DNA of 57,259 bases from Acidiferrobacteraceae bacterium. Lineage in GTDB: Bacteria > Pseudomonadota > Gammaproteobacteria > Arenicellales > UBA868. The stretch is taken from the NCBI GenBank assembly GCA_002729195.1, contig PBTT01000084.1, forward strand, positions 1-57,259, read 5' to 3'. A program made the position numbers and the translations under genes. Shown one piece after another: positions 34,336 to 44,010 of the stretch. Numbering within the stretch: position 1 is the stretch's first letter; each line of letters begins with the position of its first letter. Below the pieces are notes generated by a model. The model did not search any database. It saw nothing but the letters and a program-made list of their open reading frames with translations, and was not told the DNA's origin.

Positions 34336-36933
34336 TCAATGAGCGGCTCGAACCGGGCTGGAAGTTTGAACAGGCTGATGCCAGAGGGACTCCCAATAGT
34401 CCTGCTCCACCTCATACGCGCTGGTTATATCTTCAGGTTTTGTACGACTGGAAAGTACGCCATAGCGTTTCATTTCTCGAACCCAATCAACACGCGGAAT
34501 AAAATCTGACATATCAAACCGCTTGTTTTGATCAAGGTAGTCCCTGCCTGCTGTCACAAGCGCAAGCAGAGCCTTGTAGCCGGGATCAGCTTTAGTCAAA
34601 AAAACGGCAGACCGCTTGGTGCTGGCAGTTCGACACAGGCCCCAACCTCCGGATTCTTCTGCCAACGGTGCAAGAAGCACCAATGATTTTTCCGGACGAG
34701 AAAGGTTAAACACTATATGGCGACTGGTCAAAAGTCGTGGATCGTCAAGGCTTGGCTGCCAGAAGGAGACGCCGCGCTCGTCAGCAAGGCTATATGGCAG
34801 GAGTCGGCTCGGTTGCTTATGGCAGGCAGAGGTACAACGTTGCCTGACAACTTTGGCGGCCGCTTTGGTCTCCAGCCAATCATGGCCGGTGTTGGCCTGA
34901 TTGTTTTCATTGTAATTGCCGATCATCCCGCAGCCAAGCGCCGCATAGGTGCCGGGGTAGGCTGCAGCAGTCTCGATCCATAGTCGGAGCAGTTTTTTCT
35001 GATGCCCGGTGGCCGTCACGCCATAATGAGAACCGTCCAGCATGGTGAGCAGCTTACTCGCAGAGCTGCCTAGAGCTCGTGGTGCATAATTGCTTTTAGG
35101 TTGGTTGCGACCGTCGGCAAAAAGCCCGGCGACCGTGAGCATGTAATAACTGTGACTGTAAATTGGCCCACGGTCGCCGGTGAGAAGGAGCCGTGCTGCG
35201 CGAGGTCCACCTCGTGCCGTCTCTTCGTAGCCGTGGCAGTCCACGCAAAGCGCGTCCAGGACAGGCTGCACATCGCGTGGAAAATCAATGACATCCGGCA
35301 CATCATTGATCGGCTCGATCTTGGCGGGAGGCTTGCTCAATGCGTGTGTAGAGTGGAGGCTTGTGCCGGGGGTTTGCGCACGATGTTCGTGACAGCCAAC
35401 GCAGCCAATCATCTCACCGGGTTGCACGCTGGTGAAACTCTGCATTCGCTTGACAGCCATGTCATCCTCATCAAGCGCAACAAAAAAAACGCTGCGTAAG
35501 GCCGGGACCTCGAAATAAGCCGATCCATCATCCTCCACCGGCACGGTGCCAAGGATTCGCTCCAGCGTAAACGTGCCCCCATAGCTAATGGGTTCCATGC
35601 CACCCGTGTAGTGAATAGGCATTGGTAACGTCTCCAAAACGAGGAGTTTTTTTATTTCACCCCTCTTTACGCTGGACATGTTGCGTCCATGATTAACATC
35701 TGCCAAAAACATACGCCCGGCAGATTGTTCAGGCTTCACTTGAGATTGAATCACCCGTTCGCGCGAACGCGACATGATCGGACGCGGTTCATGGCATTCA
35801 AGTTTGGCTTTGATGTCCTCCGGCGGCAATCTGAACACCTCCTCCGTGCGACCGTTCTCATCCATGACAACAAGGCTCCCCCGCGATGCAGCCAAAAAAC
35901 AATCCTCACTAAATGCCCACGGGTCCCTGTAATCCGCTCTTCGGCTGATGGTTTTTGCGAACTCCTTCGCGTCAGGGCCGCTCTTTGGATCCACAATCGT
36001 CACCACGCCGTCATGCTCGCGACGGCCATGCCCCGGACTAAAGCTGGCGACGATCTTGTCCGTATTCGGAATGGGCTTGGCGTCAATCATGGTGATGCCA
36101 GGGTGAAAGTTGCCATACCATGTCATTTGTCTGGTGCCATCGGGATTCATCGCCCAAAGGTGATGAAAATGAACCTGACTCCGGTCAACGTACTCCCATC
36201 GGGTGTAGAGAACCCGACCGTCAGGTAACGGCCAGGGCGTATTGTCATGCTCATTGTTGCTGGAAAGGACGCGAATGTTTGAGCCGTCAGCATCGCATCG
36301 ATGAAGCACGGCAACCTGTGTAAGCCAGCAATTGACCCAACGCTTGCACCGACTGCTAACAAAAACGATGCCCCCATCAGGAAGATAGGAACACTCTATA
36401 TCATCGTAGGGGCCAAAGGTGAGCTGCTTTAGGCGTGCTGTATCACGCCTCAAACGCACTGCGTCGTCCGTCACTCCTGAAGGGCTCTTGTGTTGACCGG
36501 GTGTTACAGGGCTTTCGAGGTTCAGTTCGTAAAGATGGTAGTGCTCTGTTTTGCCTGGACGATAGCTGAAGAGAATTTTTTTACCGTCATAACTAACCTG
36601 CGGATCCCTCACTCCACCAAGCGGATCCTCGAGGAGAGTGGTCAGTTCCTGGGTTCTTAAATTCAGGCGGTAGAGTTTTGTCCCTTCAGCATAGGCCTTG
36701 CGAACCGGATCGTGGGAGTAATAACCAAAGTTGGCATACCAATGCCCGTCCCTCATGTTGAGGGCGCGTGCCGCGAAGACGACTTCCTCGGCACCACTCA
36801 TCGGGCCATTTAGAAACTTGGCAAGCAACCCGGGATCCTCGTTGGAAATCTTCCCGGGCTTGGGTGCGCACTCAGCCGAATCGGCCACCACGAAGGCCGC
36901 CAGTATCAAACCTATTTGTTTTACGTTGATCAT
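34336..36933 (-). CDS. HzsA-like cytochrome c with atypical CxxxCH motif (paralogue 3)
   Basis: About 865 residues from ATG 36933 (MINVKQIGLILAAFVVADS, signal peptide); the frame stays open to 36948. A TolB/PD40 propeller (YLPDGGIVFVSSRCKRW, GRVLYTRWEYVDRS, AMNPDGTRQ) precedes EDDGSAYFEVPALRSVFF. Haem motifs are CVGCH (511-515), CVDCH (563-567) and, unusually, CTSACH (700-705), with one extra residue. The tail REMKRYGVL and YWESLWH is shared with paralogue 1, while YKALLALV...R-DM is shared with paralogues 2 and 4, so it looks like a bridge between the two types. The residue four after the first haem His is Ala. A MauG C-terminal fragment lies upstream, the same order as MauG and paralogue 4. 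Confidence 0.8.
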   Translation of the reverse strand: MINVKQIGLILAAFVVADSAECAPKPGKISNEDPGLLAKFLNGPMSGAEEVVFAARALNMRDGHWYANFGYYSHDPVRKAYAEGTKLYRLNLRTQELTTLLEDPLGGVRDPQVSYDGKKILFSYRPGKTEHYHLYELNLESPVTPGQHKSPSGVTDDAVRLRRDTARLKQLTFGPYDDIECSYLPDGGIVFVSSRCKRWVNCWLTQVAVLHRCDADGSNIRVLSSNNEHDNTPWPLPDGRVLYTRWEYVDRSQVHFHHLWAMNPDGTRQMTWYGNFHPGITMIDAKPIPNTDKIVASFSPGHGRREHDGVVTIVDPKSGPDAKEFAKTISRRADYRDPWAFSEDCFLAASRGSLVVMDENGRTEEVFRLPPEDIKAKLECHEPRPIMSRSRERVIQSQVKPEQSAGRMFLADVNHGRNMSSVKRGEIKKLLVLETLPMPIHYTGGMEPISYGGTFTLERILGTVPVEDDGSAYFEVPALRSVFFVALDEDDMAVKRMQSFTSVQPGEMIGCVGCHEHRAQTPGTSLHSTHALSKPPAKIEPINDVPDVIDFPRDVQPVLDALCVDCHGYEETARGGPRAARLLLTGDRGPIYSHSYYMLTVAGLFADGRNQPKSNYAPRALGSSASKLLTMLDGSHYGVTATGHQKKLLRLWIETAAAYPGTYAALGCGMIGNYNENNQANTGHDWLETKAAAKVVRQRCTSACHKQPSRLLPYSLADERGVSFWQPSLDDPRLLTSRHIVFNLSRPEKSLVLLAPLAEESGGWGLCRTASTKRSAVFLTKADPGYKALLALVTAGRDYLDQNKRFDMSDFIPRVDWVREMKRYGVLSSRTKPEDITSAYEVEQDYWESLWHQPVQTSSPVRAAH

Positions 36934-37084
36934 GGTTGGAGTATACATGTTAAGATGTCACTCAAGAGTGAAGTTGACCGGCGAAACTGCCATGCCAAAA
37001 TTGGGGCAAACGCCCCGATGATGATTGACTACTCATCACATCCCGAGACAGACGCCAATAGACATCAAGCAATCCTCGATATCT

Positions 37085-37098
37085 TTGATTTATGTCAA
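37085..37098. promoter_or_regulatory. FNR/DNR-type operator
   Basis: TTGATTTATGTCAA lies within the longer near-symmetric CTTTGATTTATGTCAAAG, about 150 bases before the paralogue 3 start. It belongs to the recurring TTGAY-N4-RTCAA set of this window. Function is inferred. Confidence 0.5.
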
Positions 37099-37179
37099 AG
37101 GTAATTATGCAAATTGGAACTTTGTTTTAACTGCTGTCTGTGGTCGCGTGCCTGTGTGGAAACCGGCTTCTCGTCTTGT

Positions 37180-37274
37180 TCAAAGAGACAAAACAAACTC
37201 CACCAAGTCATCGACCTGTCCTGGCATCAGATGGGTTGTTGCGCCATGCAGATTGTCGAGGTTGAAGGTTGTCC
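37180..37274 (-). pseudogene. C-terminal fragment of a MauG-type cytochrome
   Basis: Thirty codons ending at TGA 37180-37182 read TTFNLDNLHGATTHL, then MPGQVDDLVEFVLSL, nearly identical to the last residues of the intact MauG-like protein (TSEQVDDLVEFILSL). The DNA also matches 44013-44104 closely. Everything upstream of this fragment is missing. It stands before HzsA-like paralogue 3 in the same order and strand as the intact MauG gene before paralogue 4. Confidence 0.85.
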
Positions 37275-37308
37275 CACCTGATCAATGTCGTGTCCACTGA
37301 TCGGAGTC

Positions 37309-37322
37309 TTGACTTCAATCAA
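37309..37322. promoter_or_regulatory. FNR-type operator
   Basis: TTGACTTCAATCAA (TTGAC-N4-ATCAA) lies about 130 bases before the Gfo/Idh start at 37453. It differs from the perfect FNR site by one base. Function is inferred. Confidence 0.4.
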
Positions 37323-37425
37323 GTTTTTGGGGGGTTGCAGAACATCAAGCTTGAAATAGTCGCTTCGTCTGCTTGCATTGATTTGTGCTCCGGCCTAGCC
37401 GCACGTCGTTGCGGGAAGGGGTCAA

Positions 37426-37439
37426 TTGTTGATCAACAA
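37426..37439. promoter_or_regulatory. Palindrome just before a Gfo/Idh gene
   Basis: TTGTTGATCAACAA is a perfect 14-base palindrome ending 13 bases before ATG 37453, where an operator could block initiation or transcription. No matching copy was noticed elsewhere. Confidence 0.3.
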
Positions 37440-37452
37440 CACCCATGATACC

Positions 37453-38796
37453 ATGAACAAAACTCATCTCACCTCGCGGCGTGAATTTCTGAAGCACTCC
37501 GGACCCACCGTCGCTGGCGCAGCATTCGTCAGCACGCTGGTCAAACCCGGCGCGGGCTACTGCGCTGAAACAAATACCATCAAGATCGCCCTTGTGGGCT
37601 GCGGCGGACGAGGCACCGGGGCCGCCCTTAACGCGCTCTCGACGAAAGGGCCGACGAAACTGTGGGCCATGGCCGACGTGTTTTCGCATCGCCTCGAAAA
37701 CAGCCGTCAATCGCTGGACAAGCAGTTCACTTCACAGGTGGAGGTGCCGCAGGAGCGCCAGTTCCTCGGTTTTGACGCCTTCAAGCACGCGATTGATTCA
37801 CTGGATCGCGGTGATATCGTTCTCCTCACCACGCCGCCCGCGTTTCGACCCATTCACTTGGAGTATGCCGTCGAGCGCGGCGTAAACGTGTTCATGGAAA
37901 AATCCTTCGCGGTGGACGCACCGGGCATTCGGCGCGTGCTACGCGCCGGCGAGGCGGCGAAGAAAAAGAATCTCAAGGTTGCGACCGGCCTGATGAGTCG
38001 CCACTATCTGCCACTGGAGGGTGCGATCCAGCAGGTTCACGAAGGCGCCATTGGCGAGTTGATCACTTGTTGGGCGTATCGGATGCATGGACCGCTCGGT
38101 CTCAAGCCGCGCAAACCAGAGATGAGCGAATTAGCTCATCAAATCTCCAACTACAGTTGCTTCACCTGGGTGAACGGTTCATTCCTTGTGGACTGGCTCA
38201 TCCATAACATCGACGTTTGTTGCTGGGCGAAGAATGCCTGGCCGAAGTCCGCCCAGGGCATGGGCGGACGGCAGGTGCGCGAGAAACTCGATCAGCTTTT
38301 CGACCACTACGCCTGCGAGTACAGCTTTCCGGACGGCACGCGCATGTTCGCCCAGGGGCGGCATCAGGCAAGTTGCCACAATTTCTTTGGTGACGTGCTG
38401 CACGGAACAAAAGGAAGCGCGGTACTGGGCGAAGGGCAGACCAAACCCCGCCTCTTCAGAGGTTACGAGCCTTCTCCCACCAACGTCATCTGGGAATACA
38501 AGGGAGCACCGTATAGCCACTATCAGCGCGAGCATGACCTGTTGTTCGATGCCATTCGCAATGACAAGCCCTACAATGAGGTTGAACGCAGCGCCCGCTC
38601 GTGCATGACCGCCATCATGGGCCGAATGGCGGTTGAGTCGGGTAAACAAATCACCTACGAGGAAGCGCTGGCGTCCAACATCGAACTCGCGCCGGGGCTG
38701 GAGGAAATCAATTCACTCGACGCTCCCGCACCGGTGTTGCCGGGCGATTCCGGGAAATACCCCATGGCCATGCCGGGGCATACTAAAGTCTTGTAA
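37453..38796 (+). CDS. Tat-exported Gfo/Idh/MocA oxidoreductase
   Basis: About 447 residues from ATG 37453, chosen because MNKTHLTSRREFLKHSGPTV is a standard Tat leader; an in-frame TTG lies at 37426. The Rossmann motif IALVGCGGRGTGA follows the leader, then FMEKSFAVDAPG, which corresponds to the family EKP motif but with Ser for Pro, and WLIHNIDVCCWAKNAWP carrying the usual His/Asp region. These proteins act on sugars or sugar acids with bound NAD(P). Tat export of a cofactor-loaded enzyme is common in PVC bacteria. It stands alone on the plus strand behind FNR-like box 37309-37322 and converges with the heparinase-like gene. Confidence 0.85.
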   Translation: MNKTHLTSRREFLKHSGPTVAGAAFVSTLVKPGAGYCAETNTIKIALVGCGGRGTGAALNALSTKGPTKLWAMADVFSHRLENSRQSLDKQFTSQVEVPQERQFLGFDAFKHAIDSLDRGDIVLLTTPPAFRPIHLEYAVERGVNVFMEKSFAVDAPGIRRVLRAGEAAKKKNLKVATGLMSRHYLPLEGAIQQVHEGAIGELITCWAYRMHGPLGLKPRKPEMSELAHQISNYSCFTWVNGSFLVDWLIHNIDVCCWAKNAWPKSAQGMGGRQVREKLDQLFDHYACEYSFPDGTRMFAQGRHQASCHNFFGDVLHGTKGSAVLGEGQTKPRLFRGYEPSPTNVIWEYKGAPYSHYQREHDLLFDAIRNDKPYNEVERSARSCMTAIMGRMAVESGKQITYEEALASNIELAPGLEEINSLDAPAPVLPGDSGKYPMAMPGHTKVL

Positions 38797-38897
38797 ACTG
38801 CGCGTTCCTCCAGCGGAAAAAGCCATCTTTTTTACCAATCGTCTTTCGGCGCGTCTTTATCAACTCTTACCCCGTTGCCGGGGGCGGAACGCCAGCC

Positions 38898-40898
38898 TCA
38901 CCATTTCTGCAGGGGCATCAATCTCAGTTTGCCTCTCACAGAGTTTGCGCATGAGCCAGGCGTTAACAGGACTGCCATGGTAAGTTCGCCTGATTTCGGG
39001 GCAATGGATTCAAAGGCGACCATTCGCGTTTCGAGGTTGGGTGAATCCCATTCATTGCGTGGCTTGGCGGTGTCGATGATTCTCCATGTGGCATCTTTGT
39101 TTGAGGAGCGGAGAGTTAGGACAAGGGATTTTCCGGACTGGCGTAACTCGATGTCTCGCTGGCCGGGAGAGTTCGGTGTTCCCGGCGTGACCATTCCCCA
39201 GCGAACGCGACCACCGGGTCTCAGACCTTCCAGTTCATCCTGGATCAGAACCTCGCCGGATGGAAGGAGGGCCACGCCGCGCCAGATGGTTTTCGCCTGT
39301 CCGGCATAGACCGGAGTCAGATCGGCGATCGAATAAGGAGAGTCGGGATCATTCGAAAATTTGACGATCTTTGAATGGCCTTTGGCCACTTGAAGTTGAT
39401 CGTCAATGACAAGTGTGTTGTGTCCGTGATTTTGCTGGCGGAAAATGGTCCAACGATCGGAATTCTGGGAGCGGCTCCAGAGGTTCATTCCACGCGACTC
39501 TATCCCGTGATATCCCTCGGCGCCAAGATCCACGGCCCACCTCAAGCCCTCGGAATCCAGAACGAATGAGCCCGTGTCCATTTGTCCATGGTTGGCGGAA
39601 GGGGAGCCGGCCTTGAATCCGACAAAGACAGCCTCGGGATCAGTCCATGAACTGCGGTGTACCGCGATCGGAGTCTCACCTTTGCTCAGCCAGTGAAGCG
39701 GCATTTTGTATTTGGTGCCGCCGGTTTCGCCTTTCATCCAGAGTAGAGTCATGGGCAGGAAGCGACCACTCCACGAGCGACCGTCGGAGCTTATCAGTTC
39801 TGCCAGCGTTGCCCTCAACCGGTCATGTTCCCCCAGTAACCAATCCGGACGATTGTAACGGGATGCGAACCAGAAGAGCGCCGCTGAAGGACCTCGTGTG
39901 GCTCCCCCATCGGCGTAGTTGAAGAACAGTCCCGAGGGGCCTCCTGCAAGGCTCAGGTACTGGCCTGTCTCATTGAATCCAGGTGCCTTGGACAAACCAT
40001 GATCATTGCCCAGGGCGCTTTCCAGCATGCCGATCAGCATTACATTGTAGATGGTTCCGTAGTTCCAGTATCCCGGACCTTCCGGGTAGCTTCCCTTGGG
40101 AGCGTAGGCAGCCATGGAGTAGGTCACATTTTGCAGTGCACTATGAACTGTCTTTGCGGTGAGTTCGGGTTCGTCCTCGAGAATCGCGAGGGCGCCCGCG
40201 GTGAGTCCACCATGGCAGACCTGACCCCAGTTGTTTCTGGCCCTGACCCAGCCCTTGTGCCGTGTCGTGAAGGGGAGGTTGACGCCCTTGTTGACGATGG
40301 CTTGGCGAATTTCAACGCGGCTCGCCTTGTCAAGCTGATCAAAAAGCCAATCGTACCCAATTGCCAAGGCGAAGGTCATTTCAGCGACGTCGAGAAAATG
40401 CTTTGGATTCCAGTCACCAAAGCGTGCGGCGGCCAACATCTCCTGCTTGCAGCGCCGAACGTATTTATCGCTGCCCGTCAAGTGGTACGCCATGGCGAGT
40501 GTGACAGTCCTTTGAAGGCAGCGACGCGAAACCCCGAGGAGCCTGCGTCCCTGTAATTTTCGTTCGATGGGCATGGCGTTCTCTAGCGCATTCGCCTGCT
40601 TGATCACCGCATCGGCCAGCAGTCTGCGCAACGGGTCTTGGTCAAGCGACTCACGCAACGCCTTGAAATCACTTTGCGTGGCAAGCAGGCGTGGATGCGT
40701 TGCGGGCGCCTTGTCGATTTCCTTGGCCAGTTCATCCAGCGAAACCGTTGGAGGATAGGCGTCATTGTTTGGATTTGGTGCGGGCGCAGTCCAACCGACG
40801 CCGATGACCCACAGAAAAAGGATTATGCAACCGAACGAAAAGCACGGCCGGGATGCTTTGTGCGACAGCGAAAAGGAACGCGAAAACGCCTGGTTCAT
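38898..40898 (-). CDS. Heparinase II/III-like polysaccharide lyase
   Basis: About 666 residues from ATG 40898 (MNQAFSRSFSLSHKASRPCF, then a hydrophobic signal segment); the frame stays open to 40985. An alpha/alpha toroid (about 60-370; RRLLGVSRRCLQRTVTLAMAYHLTG, AIGYDWLFD, RARNNWGQVCHGG, YPEGPGYWNYG) precedes the beta-sandwich Hepar_II_III domain (HGQMDTGSFVLDSEGLRW, QQNHGHNTLVIDDQ). Tyr in EGPGYWNYG and His in NNWGQVCHGG and ANHGQMD are positions that act in lyases of this fold. It probably cleaves a uronic-acid-containing glycan. It lies after a MauG remnant at the end of the minus-strand cytochrome cluster. Confidence 0.82.
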   Translation of the reverse strand: MNQAFSRSFSLSHKASRPCFSFGCIILFLWVIGVGWTAPAPNPNNDAYPPTVSLDELAKEIDKAPATHPRLLATQSDFKALRESLDQDPLRRLLADAVIKQANALENAMPIERKLQGRRLLGVSRRCLQRTVTLAMAYHLTGSDKYVRRCKQEMLAAARFGDWNPKHFLDVAEMTFALAIGYDWLFDQLDKASRVEIRQAIVNKGVNLPFTTRHKGWVRARNNWGQVCHGGLTAGALAILEDEPELTAKTVHSALQNVTYSMAAYAPKGSYPEGPGYWNYGTIYNVMLIGMLESALGNDHGLSKAPGFNETGQYLSLAGGPSGLFFNYADGGATRGPSAALFWFASRYNRPDWLLGEHDRLRATLAELISSDGRSWSGRFLPMTLLWMKGETGGTKYKMPLHWLSKGETPIAVHRSSWTDPEAVFVGFKAGSPSANHGQMDTGSFVLDSEGLRWAVDLGAEGYHGIESRGMNLWSRSQNSDRWTIFRQQNHGHNTLVIDDQLQVAKGHSKIVKFSNDPDSPYSIADLTPVYAGQAKTIWRGVALLPSGEVLIQDELEGLRPGGRVRWGMVTPGTPNSPGQRDIELRQSGKSLVLTLRSSNKDATWRIIDTAKPRNEWDSPNLETRMVAFESIAPKSGELTMAVLLTPGSCANSVRGKLRLMPLQKW

Positions 40899-41005
40899 GT
40901 ATCTAACCGGATAATGCATGATTTTATGGTGGAAAGGTTCAGGCGTATGGTTCTCAGGCCTGAAGCAAGGTCTCAATAAATTCATGGATAATAATTATGC
41001 TCAAA

Positions 41006-41160
41006 TCATTGCGGCTGATGCGAAAAAAACCCGGTCTGCGACGGTGTGTCAAAACGGTTTGTTAAATGATCGAACCTCCCGACTGTTCCGACTTTGTGGA
41101 ATTTCATGTCGGCGAACCACTGGCATTTGTGGGCAAGCAGAAATCTCTGGTTGGTTTCAA
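41006..41160 (-). pseudogene. Internal fragment of a MauG-type cytochrome
   Basis: A minus frame reads QRFLLAHKCQWFADMKFH, then KVGTVGRFDHLTNRFDTPS, ending at TGA 41006-41008. It corresponds to CSECHKNEFYTDMKPHNVGTMGEF-type sequence of the intact protein (about residues 544-575), but the haem motif itself is broken (KCQW). The fragment begins at the stop codon of HzsA-like paralogue 4 and stops before the heparinase-like gene. Confidence 0.75.
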
Positions 41161-43961
41161 TGGGTGAACCTCCGGCGAGCCAGCGAGGCGCGCACCGGTT
41201 CGCTGCGGGACTGGTCGAGCACAATCACCAGGGCATAATGACGAGCTTCCAAAGGGACGTGAGGATCGACAAAATCAAAGAGTGTGGTGCTGGCAATGCG
41301 GGTCGTGTCTTCGGGTACGAATTCAGGCGTGGCGCCTCGGTGTAGTTCGAAAATCATCCCCGCAAGATCAGCACGATGGTCCCATGACAACATCACACTG
41401 CCATCAGGCCGCGGATCGGCGTGCAGAACCGGCAGCATGTCCGGGAACTCCAAGGCGCTCCCCTGCCGGCTCTGACCGGGGACGATCCTTGCGCCAGGCA
41501 TGTCCACACGCGGGTGGGCAAGGGCCTGATCGCGGGTGCGTCGAATGATCGCAAACATCGCCTGATAGGCCTTGTCGTGGATCGAGCCAAAACTGATGAT
41601 GGAGGCACCAGAGGTATCGGGCGACGGAAGTTCGCGGCGCGCGAACGCTTTGATGGGTTGGACCGCGTGGGCGTAGCCGTTGACCAACTGCCGAATGCGT
41701 TGACGGCGCGAATCCACCCTGTGATCGCGACACAACCCAAGTCCGTGCCCTTCCTGGCCAGGCGGTAACGGTGCACGCAGTAGCCGGCTCAGTTCGGGTT
41801 GCTGAAGATTGATCCAGTCCTCCTCAAAGAACTGAATCTTGCCGGTGTCGTCACCATGGCAGCGAAGGCATCCGGCTTTGCCCATTTCAGTGACGAGCGC
41901 TTTGCGGGCGGGTTTCCATTCCTTGATGGCGCAACCCGCATCGGTTGAGTCCCATGTGCCGTGATAGAGTCCGTTGCTATCGATCCACGCCAGCATGAGG
42001 TCACGCTCGGTGCGGGTCATGTCGCGCACGCGGCCCCCGTGACCATCCACGAGCAGACTAGCCAGCGGCGCCGCGCCAGAACCGTGAGTGCGCGGTTGGA
42101 AGATCTGCGACGACCAGAAGGCGGTGCCGTTCATGCAGTCAATGCCGGCGATCCAATGCGCCACCAGTTGCGACTCGCTGCGACTGACTAGATTTTCGTA
42201 GCTGATGCTGAAGTGCTCGGTCCAACCGCCTGTCAAGTCGATACCGGCCGCAATACCCTTCTCGCCGCCGTGACAACGCACGCAGTGACGATCGAGCACC
42301 GGTTGCACCATCGTCGGGTAATCGAGATACCCTCCCCCCCAGGACTCAGGCTGCAGGCGGGTCGGCTCTCGCGCGATGCTGATTGGGGTGCCGAATCCGT
42401 CAGGTGGCGCGGTGGAGCGATGCTCGTGGCAACCGATGCACGCGCGGGTTGTGCCTGGTGCGGCCTGCACGAAGGAGCGCATGCTCTGAACGAGCCGCCC
42501 CCCACTGTCCAGCGCCTGAAAATAAAGCGCGCGGCCGGCCGGCGCCTCGAAATACGCAGAGCCATCCTCGGACACGGGCACAACACCCAGATAATTTTTG
42601 GCGCTGAACGCGAGTGCCGCACTGACGAGAAAAGTCTGGTTGTAGGGGCTGCCACCCATCGTGGACGGGCTGACTCGCGACATTTCCTCGATGACCCGAA
42701 GCCACTTGATTTCGCCGCGCCGCACACCTTCGAGTCCCTGGTAAATGTCCTGCAGCAGGAATCGCCCTGTCCGGGCGGTACGATCCAGCGTCCTCGGAAT
42801 CACCGGCGGCACGGGCCGCGGCTTAATCAACATGGGCGAGTGAAGGCAAATGTCCGAGTCTGCGAGCAGCGTGAAACGGATGCCCTTGCGATTTATTAGC
42901 TCAAGGACGTTGCGCTTGGCATGCGCCGGTCGACCACTAAAGATCACGGTGTCTTCCGACAGCGGCCAAGGTTCACAGGAGTTACCGCGATCAAACGTCG
43001 GCTGATTGGGATGCTCCAGATTCGTGATGGCTTGTATGTTGTTCTTGCCAAGCCGTGGATCGATGAATGCGATGGATCCTCTCGGTGGGCCATTGTGTTT
43101 TGCTAGCGTGCCCATGATGAGGGGGGATCCTGTGACGGGACGGGCATCGAGGATAGCTTCGGGAAACACCAGATTGTTCGCGAAGACAGCGGTCTCGTGG
43201 GTGCCGTCGGGGTTGATGCTCCATAGCGACTGGATGGTGAGTGCGTTTTTGTCCACATATTCCCAACGACCGAAGAGGATGCGGCCGTCTGGTAGCACGA
43301 CAGGATCGAACTCATTGACAAAATTGACGGAGATGGGATGTATGTCCGAGCCGTCAGCGTTCATCACGTGAAGGATGCCAACGCCGGTGTTGTTGCAAGG
43401 CACGAGACCGCTCTGGCGCGTAGAGAGAAAAACAATTCGCCCATCGGGCAAATAGGCCGGGGAGATATCGTGCTGACCGCTATGCGAACCTTTGTAGGTG
43501 GCGCAGGTGGGCGATGGGTCGGTCACTTGCCGAAGATTCTGACCATCCACGTTGATTTCGTAAATGGAAGTGTTGCCGTCGGGTTTTCCCTTGAAGCAGA
43601 AGAGCAGCTTCTTGGCATCCCACGACAGTTCGGGATGACTGTAAACCCCGAAACCGAGCGTGTTCGGCGTGTCCGGATCAATGACAGCCCGGATGCGCCA
43701 TTGCGAACGGGACGCCGCAGGATTCTCCAGCACGTAAATACCGCCGCCACCAGGGGGCCACTTGTAGTAGGTGTCGTAGATATGGATGCCAGTGTAGGAA
43801 TGGCGTTTGACAAAGAGCAATGGCGCGTCGAGCAACTGGGTGGGTTGTTGCTCCCCAGTCGCAACTGCACTGACAAGGCACATCGCGAGCACTGCAATGG
43901 GAGTGATCACTGCCACCTGTTTCCGGTAACGAATTCGAGTGCGTACCCAATTTCTGTTCAT
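41157..43961 (-). CDS. HzsA-like cytochrome c with fibronectin III-like C-terminus (paralogue 4)
   Basis: A 934-residue secreted protein with a signal region (VAVITPIAVLAMCLVSAVA). The propeller (about 45-400) includes AYLPDGRIVFLSTRQS, DGRILFGRWEYVDKN and SINPDGTHE. SEDGSAYFEAPAGRALYF leads to CIGCH (508-512); CVRCH (560-564) and CLRCH (698-702) follow. After YQAMFAIIRR...R-VDMPG comes a C-terminal extension of about 110 residues (GSVMLSWDHRADLAG, FELHRGATPEF, HYALVIVLDQS) that looks like one fibronectin type III domain. The residue four after the first haem His is Ser. It starts 49 bases after the MauG-like gene, so the two are probably co-transcribed and may exchange electrons. Confidence 0.8.
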   Translation of the reverse strand: MNRNWVRTRIRYRKQVAVITPIAVLAMCLVSAVATGEQQPTQLLDAPLLFVKRHSYTGIHIYDTYYKWPPGGGGIYVLENPAASRSQWRIRAVIDPDTPNTLGFGVYSHPELSWDAKKLLFCFKGKPDGNTSIYEINVDGQNLRQVTDPSPTCATYKGSHSGQHDISPAYLPDGRIVFLSTRQSGLVPCNNTGVGILHVMNADGSDIHPISVNFVNEFDPVVLPDGRILFGRWEYVDKNALTIQSLWSINPDGTHETAVFANNLVFPEAILDARPVTGSPLIMGTLAKHNGPPRGSIAFIDPRLGKNNIQAITNLEHPNQPTFDRGNSCEPWPLSEDTVIFSGRPAHAKRNVLELINRKGIRFTLLADSDICLHSPMLIKPRPVPPVIPRTLDRTARTGRFLLQDIYQGLEGVRRGEIKWLRVIEEMSRVSPSTMGGSPYNQTFLVSAALAFSAKNYLGVVPVSEDGSAYFEAPAGRALYFQALDSGGRLVQSMRSFVQAAPGTTRACIGCHEHRSTAPPDGFGTPISIAREPTRLQPESWGGGYLDYPTMVQPVLDRHCVRCHGGEKGIAAGIDLTGGWTEHFSISYENLVSRSESQLVAHWIAGIDCMNGTAFWSSQIFQPRTHGSGAAPLASLLVDGHGGRVRDMTRTERDLMLAWIDSNGLYHGTWDSTDAGCAIKEWKPARKALVTEMGKAGCLRCHGDDTGKIQFFEEDWINLQQPELSRLLRAPLPPGQEGHGLGLCRDHRVDSRRQRIRQLVNGYAHAVQPIKAFARRELPSPDTSGASIISFGSIHDKAYQAMFAIIRRTRDQALAHPRVDMPGARIVPGQSRQGSALEFPDMLPVLHADPRPDGSVMLSWDHRADLAGMIFELHRGATPEFVPEDTTRIASTTLFDFVDPHVPLEARHYALVIVLDQSRSEPVRASLARRRFTH

Positions 43962-44010
43962 TTGTTGCTTGCAGCTTCGTGATCCTGTGACAACCGGACC
44001 CTTAATGTGA

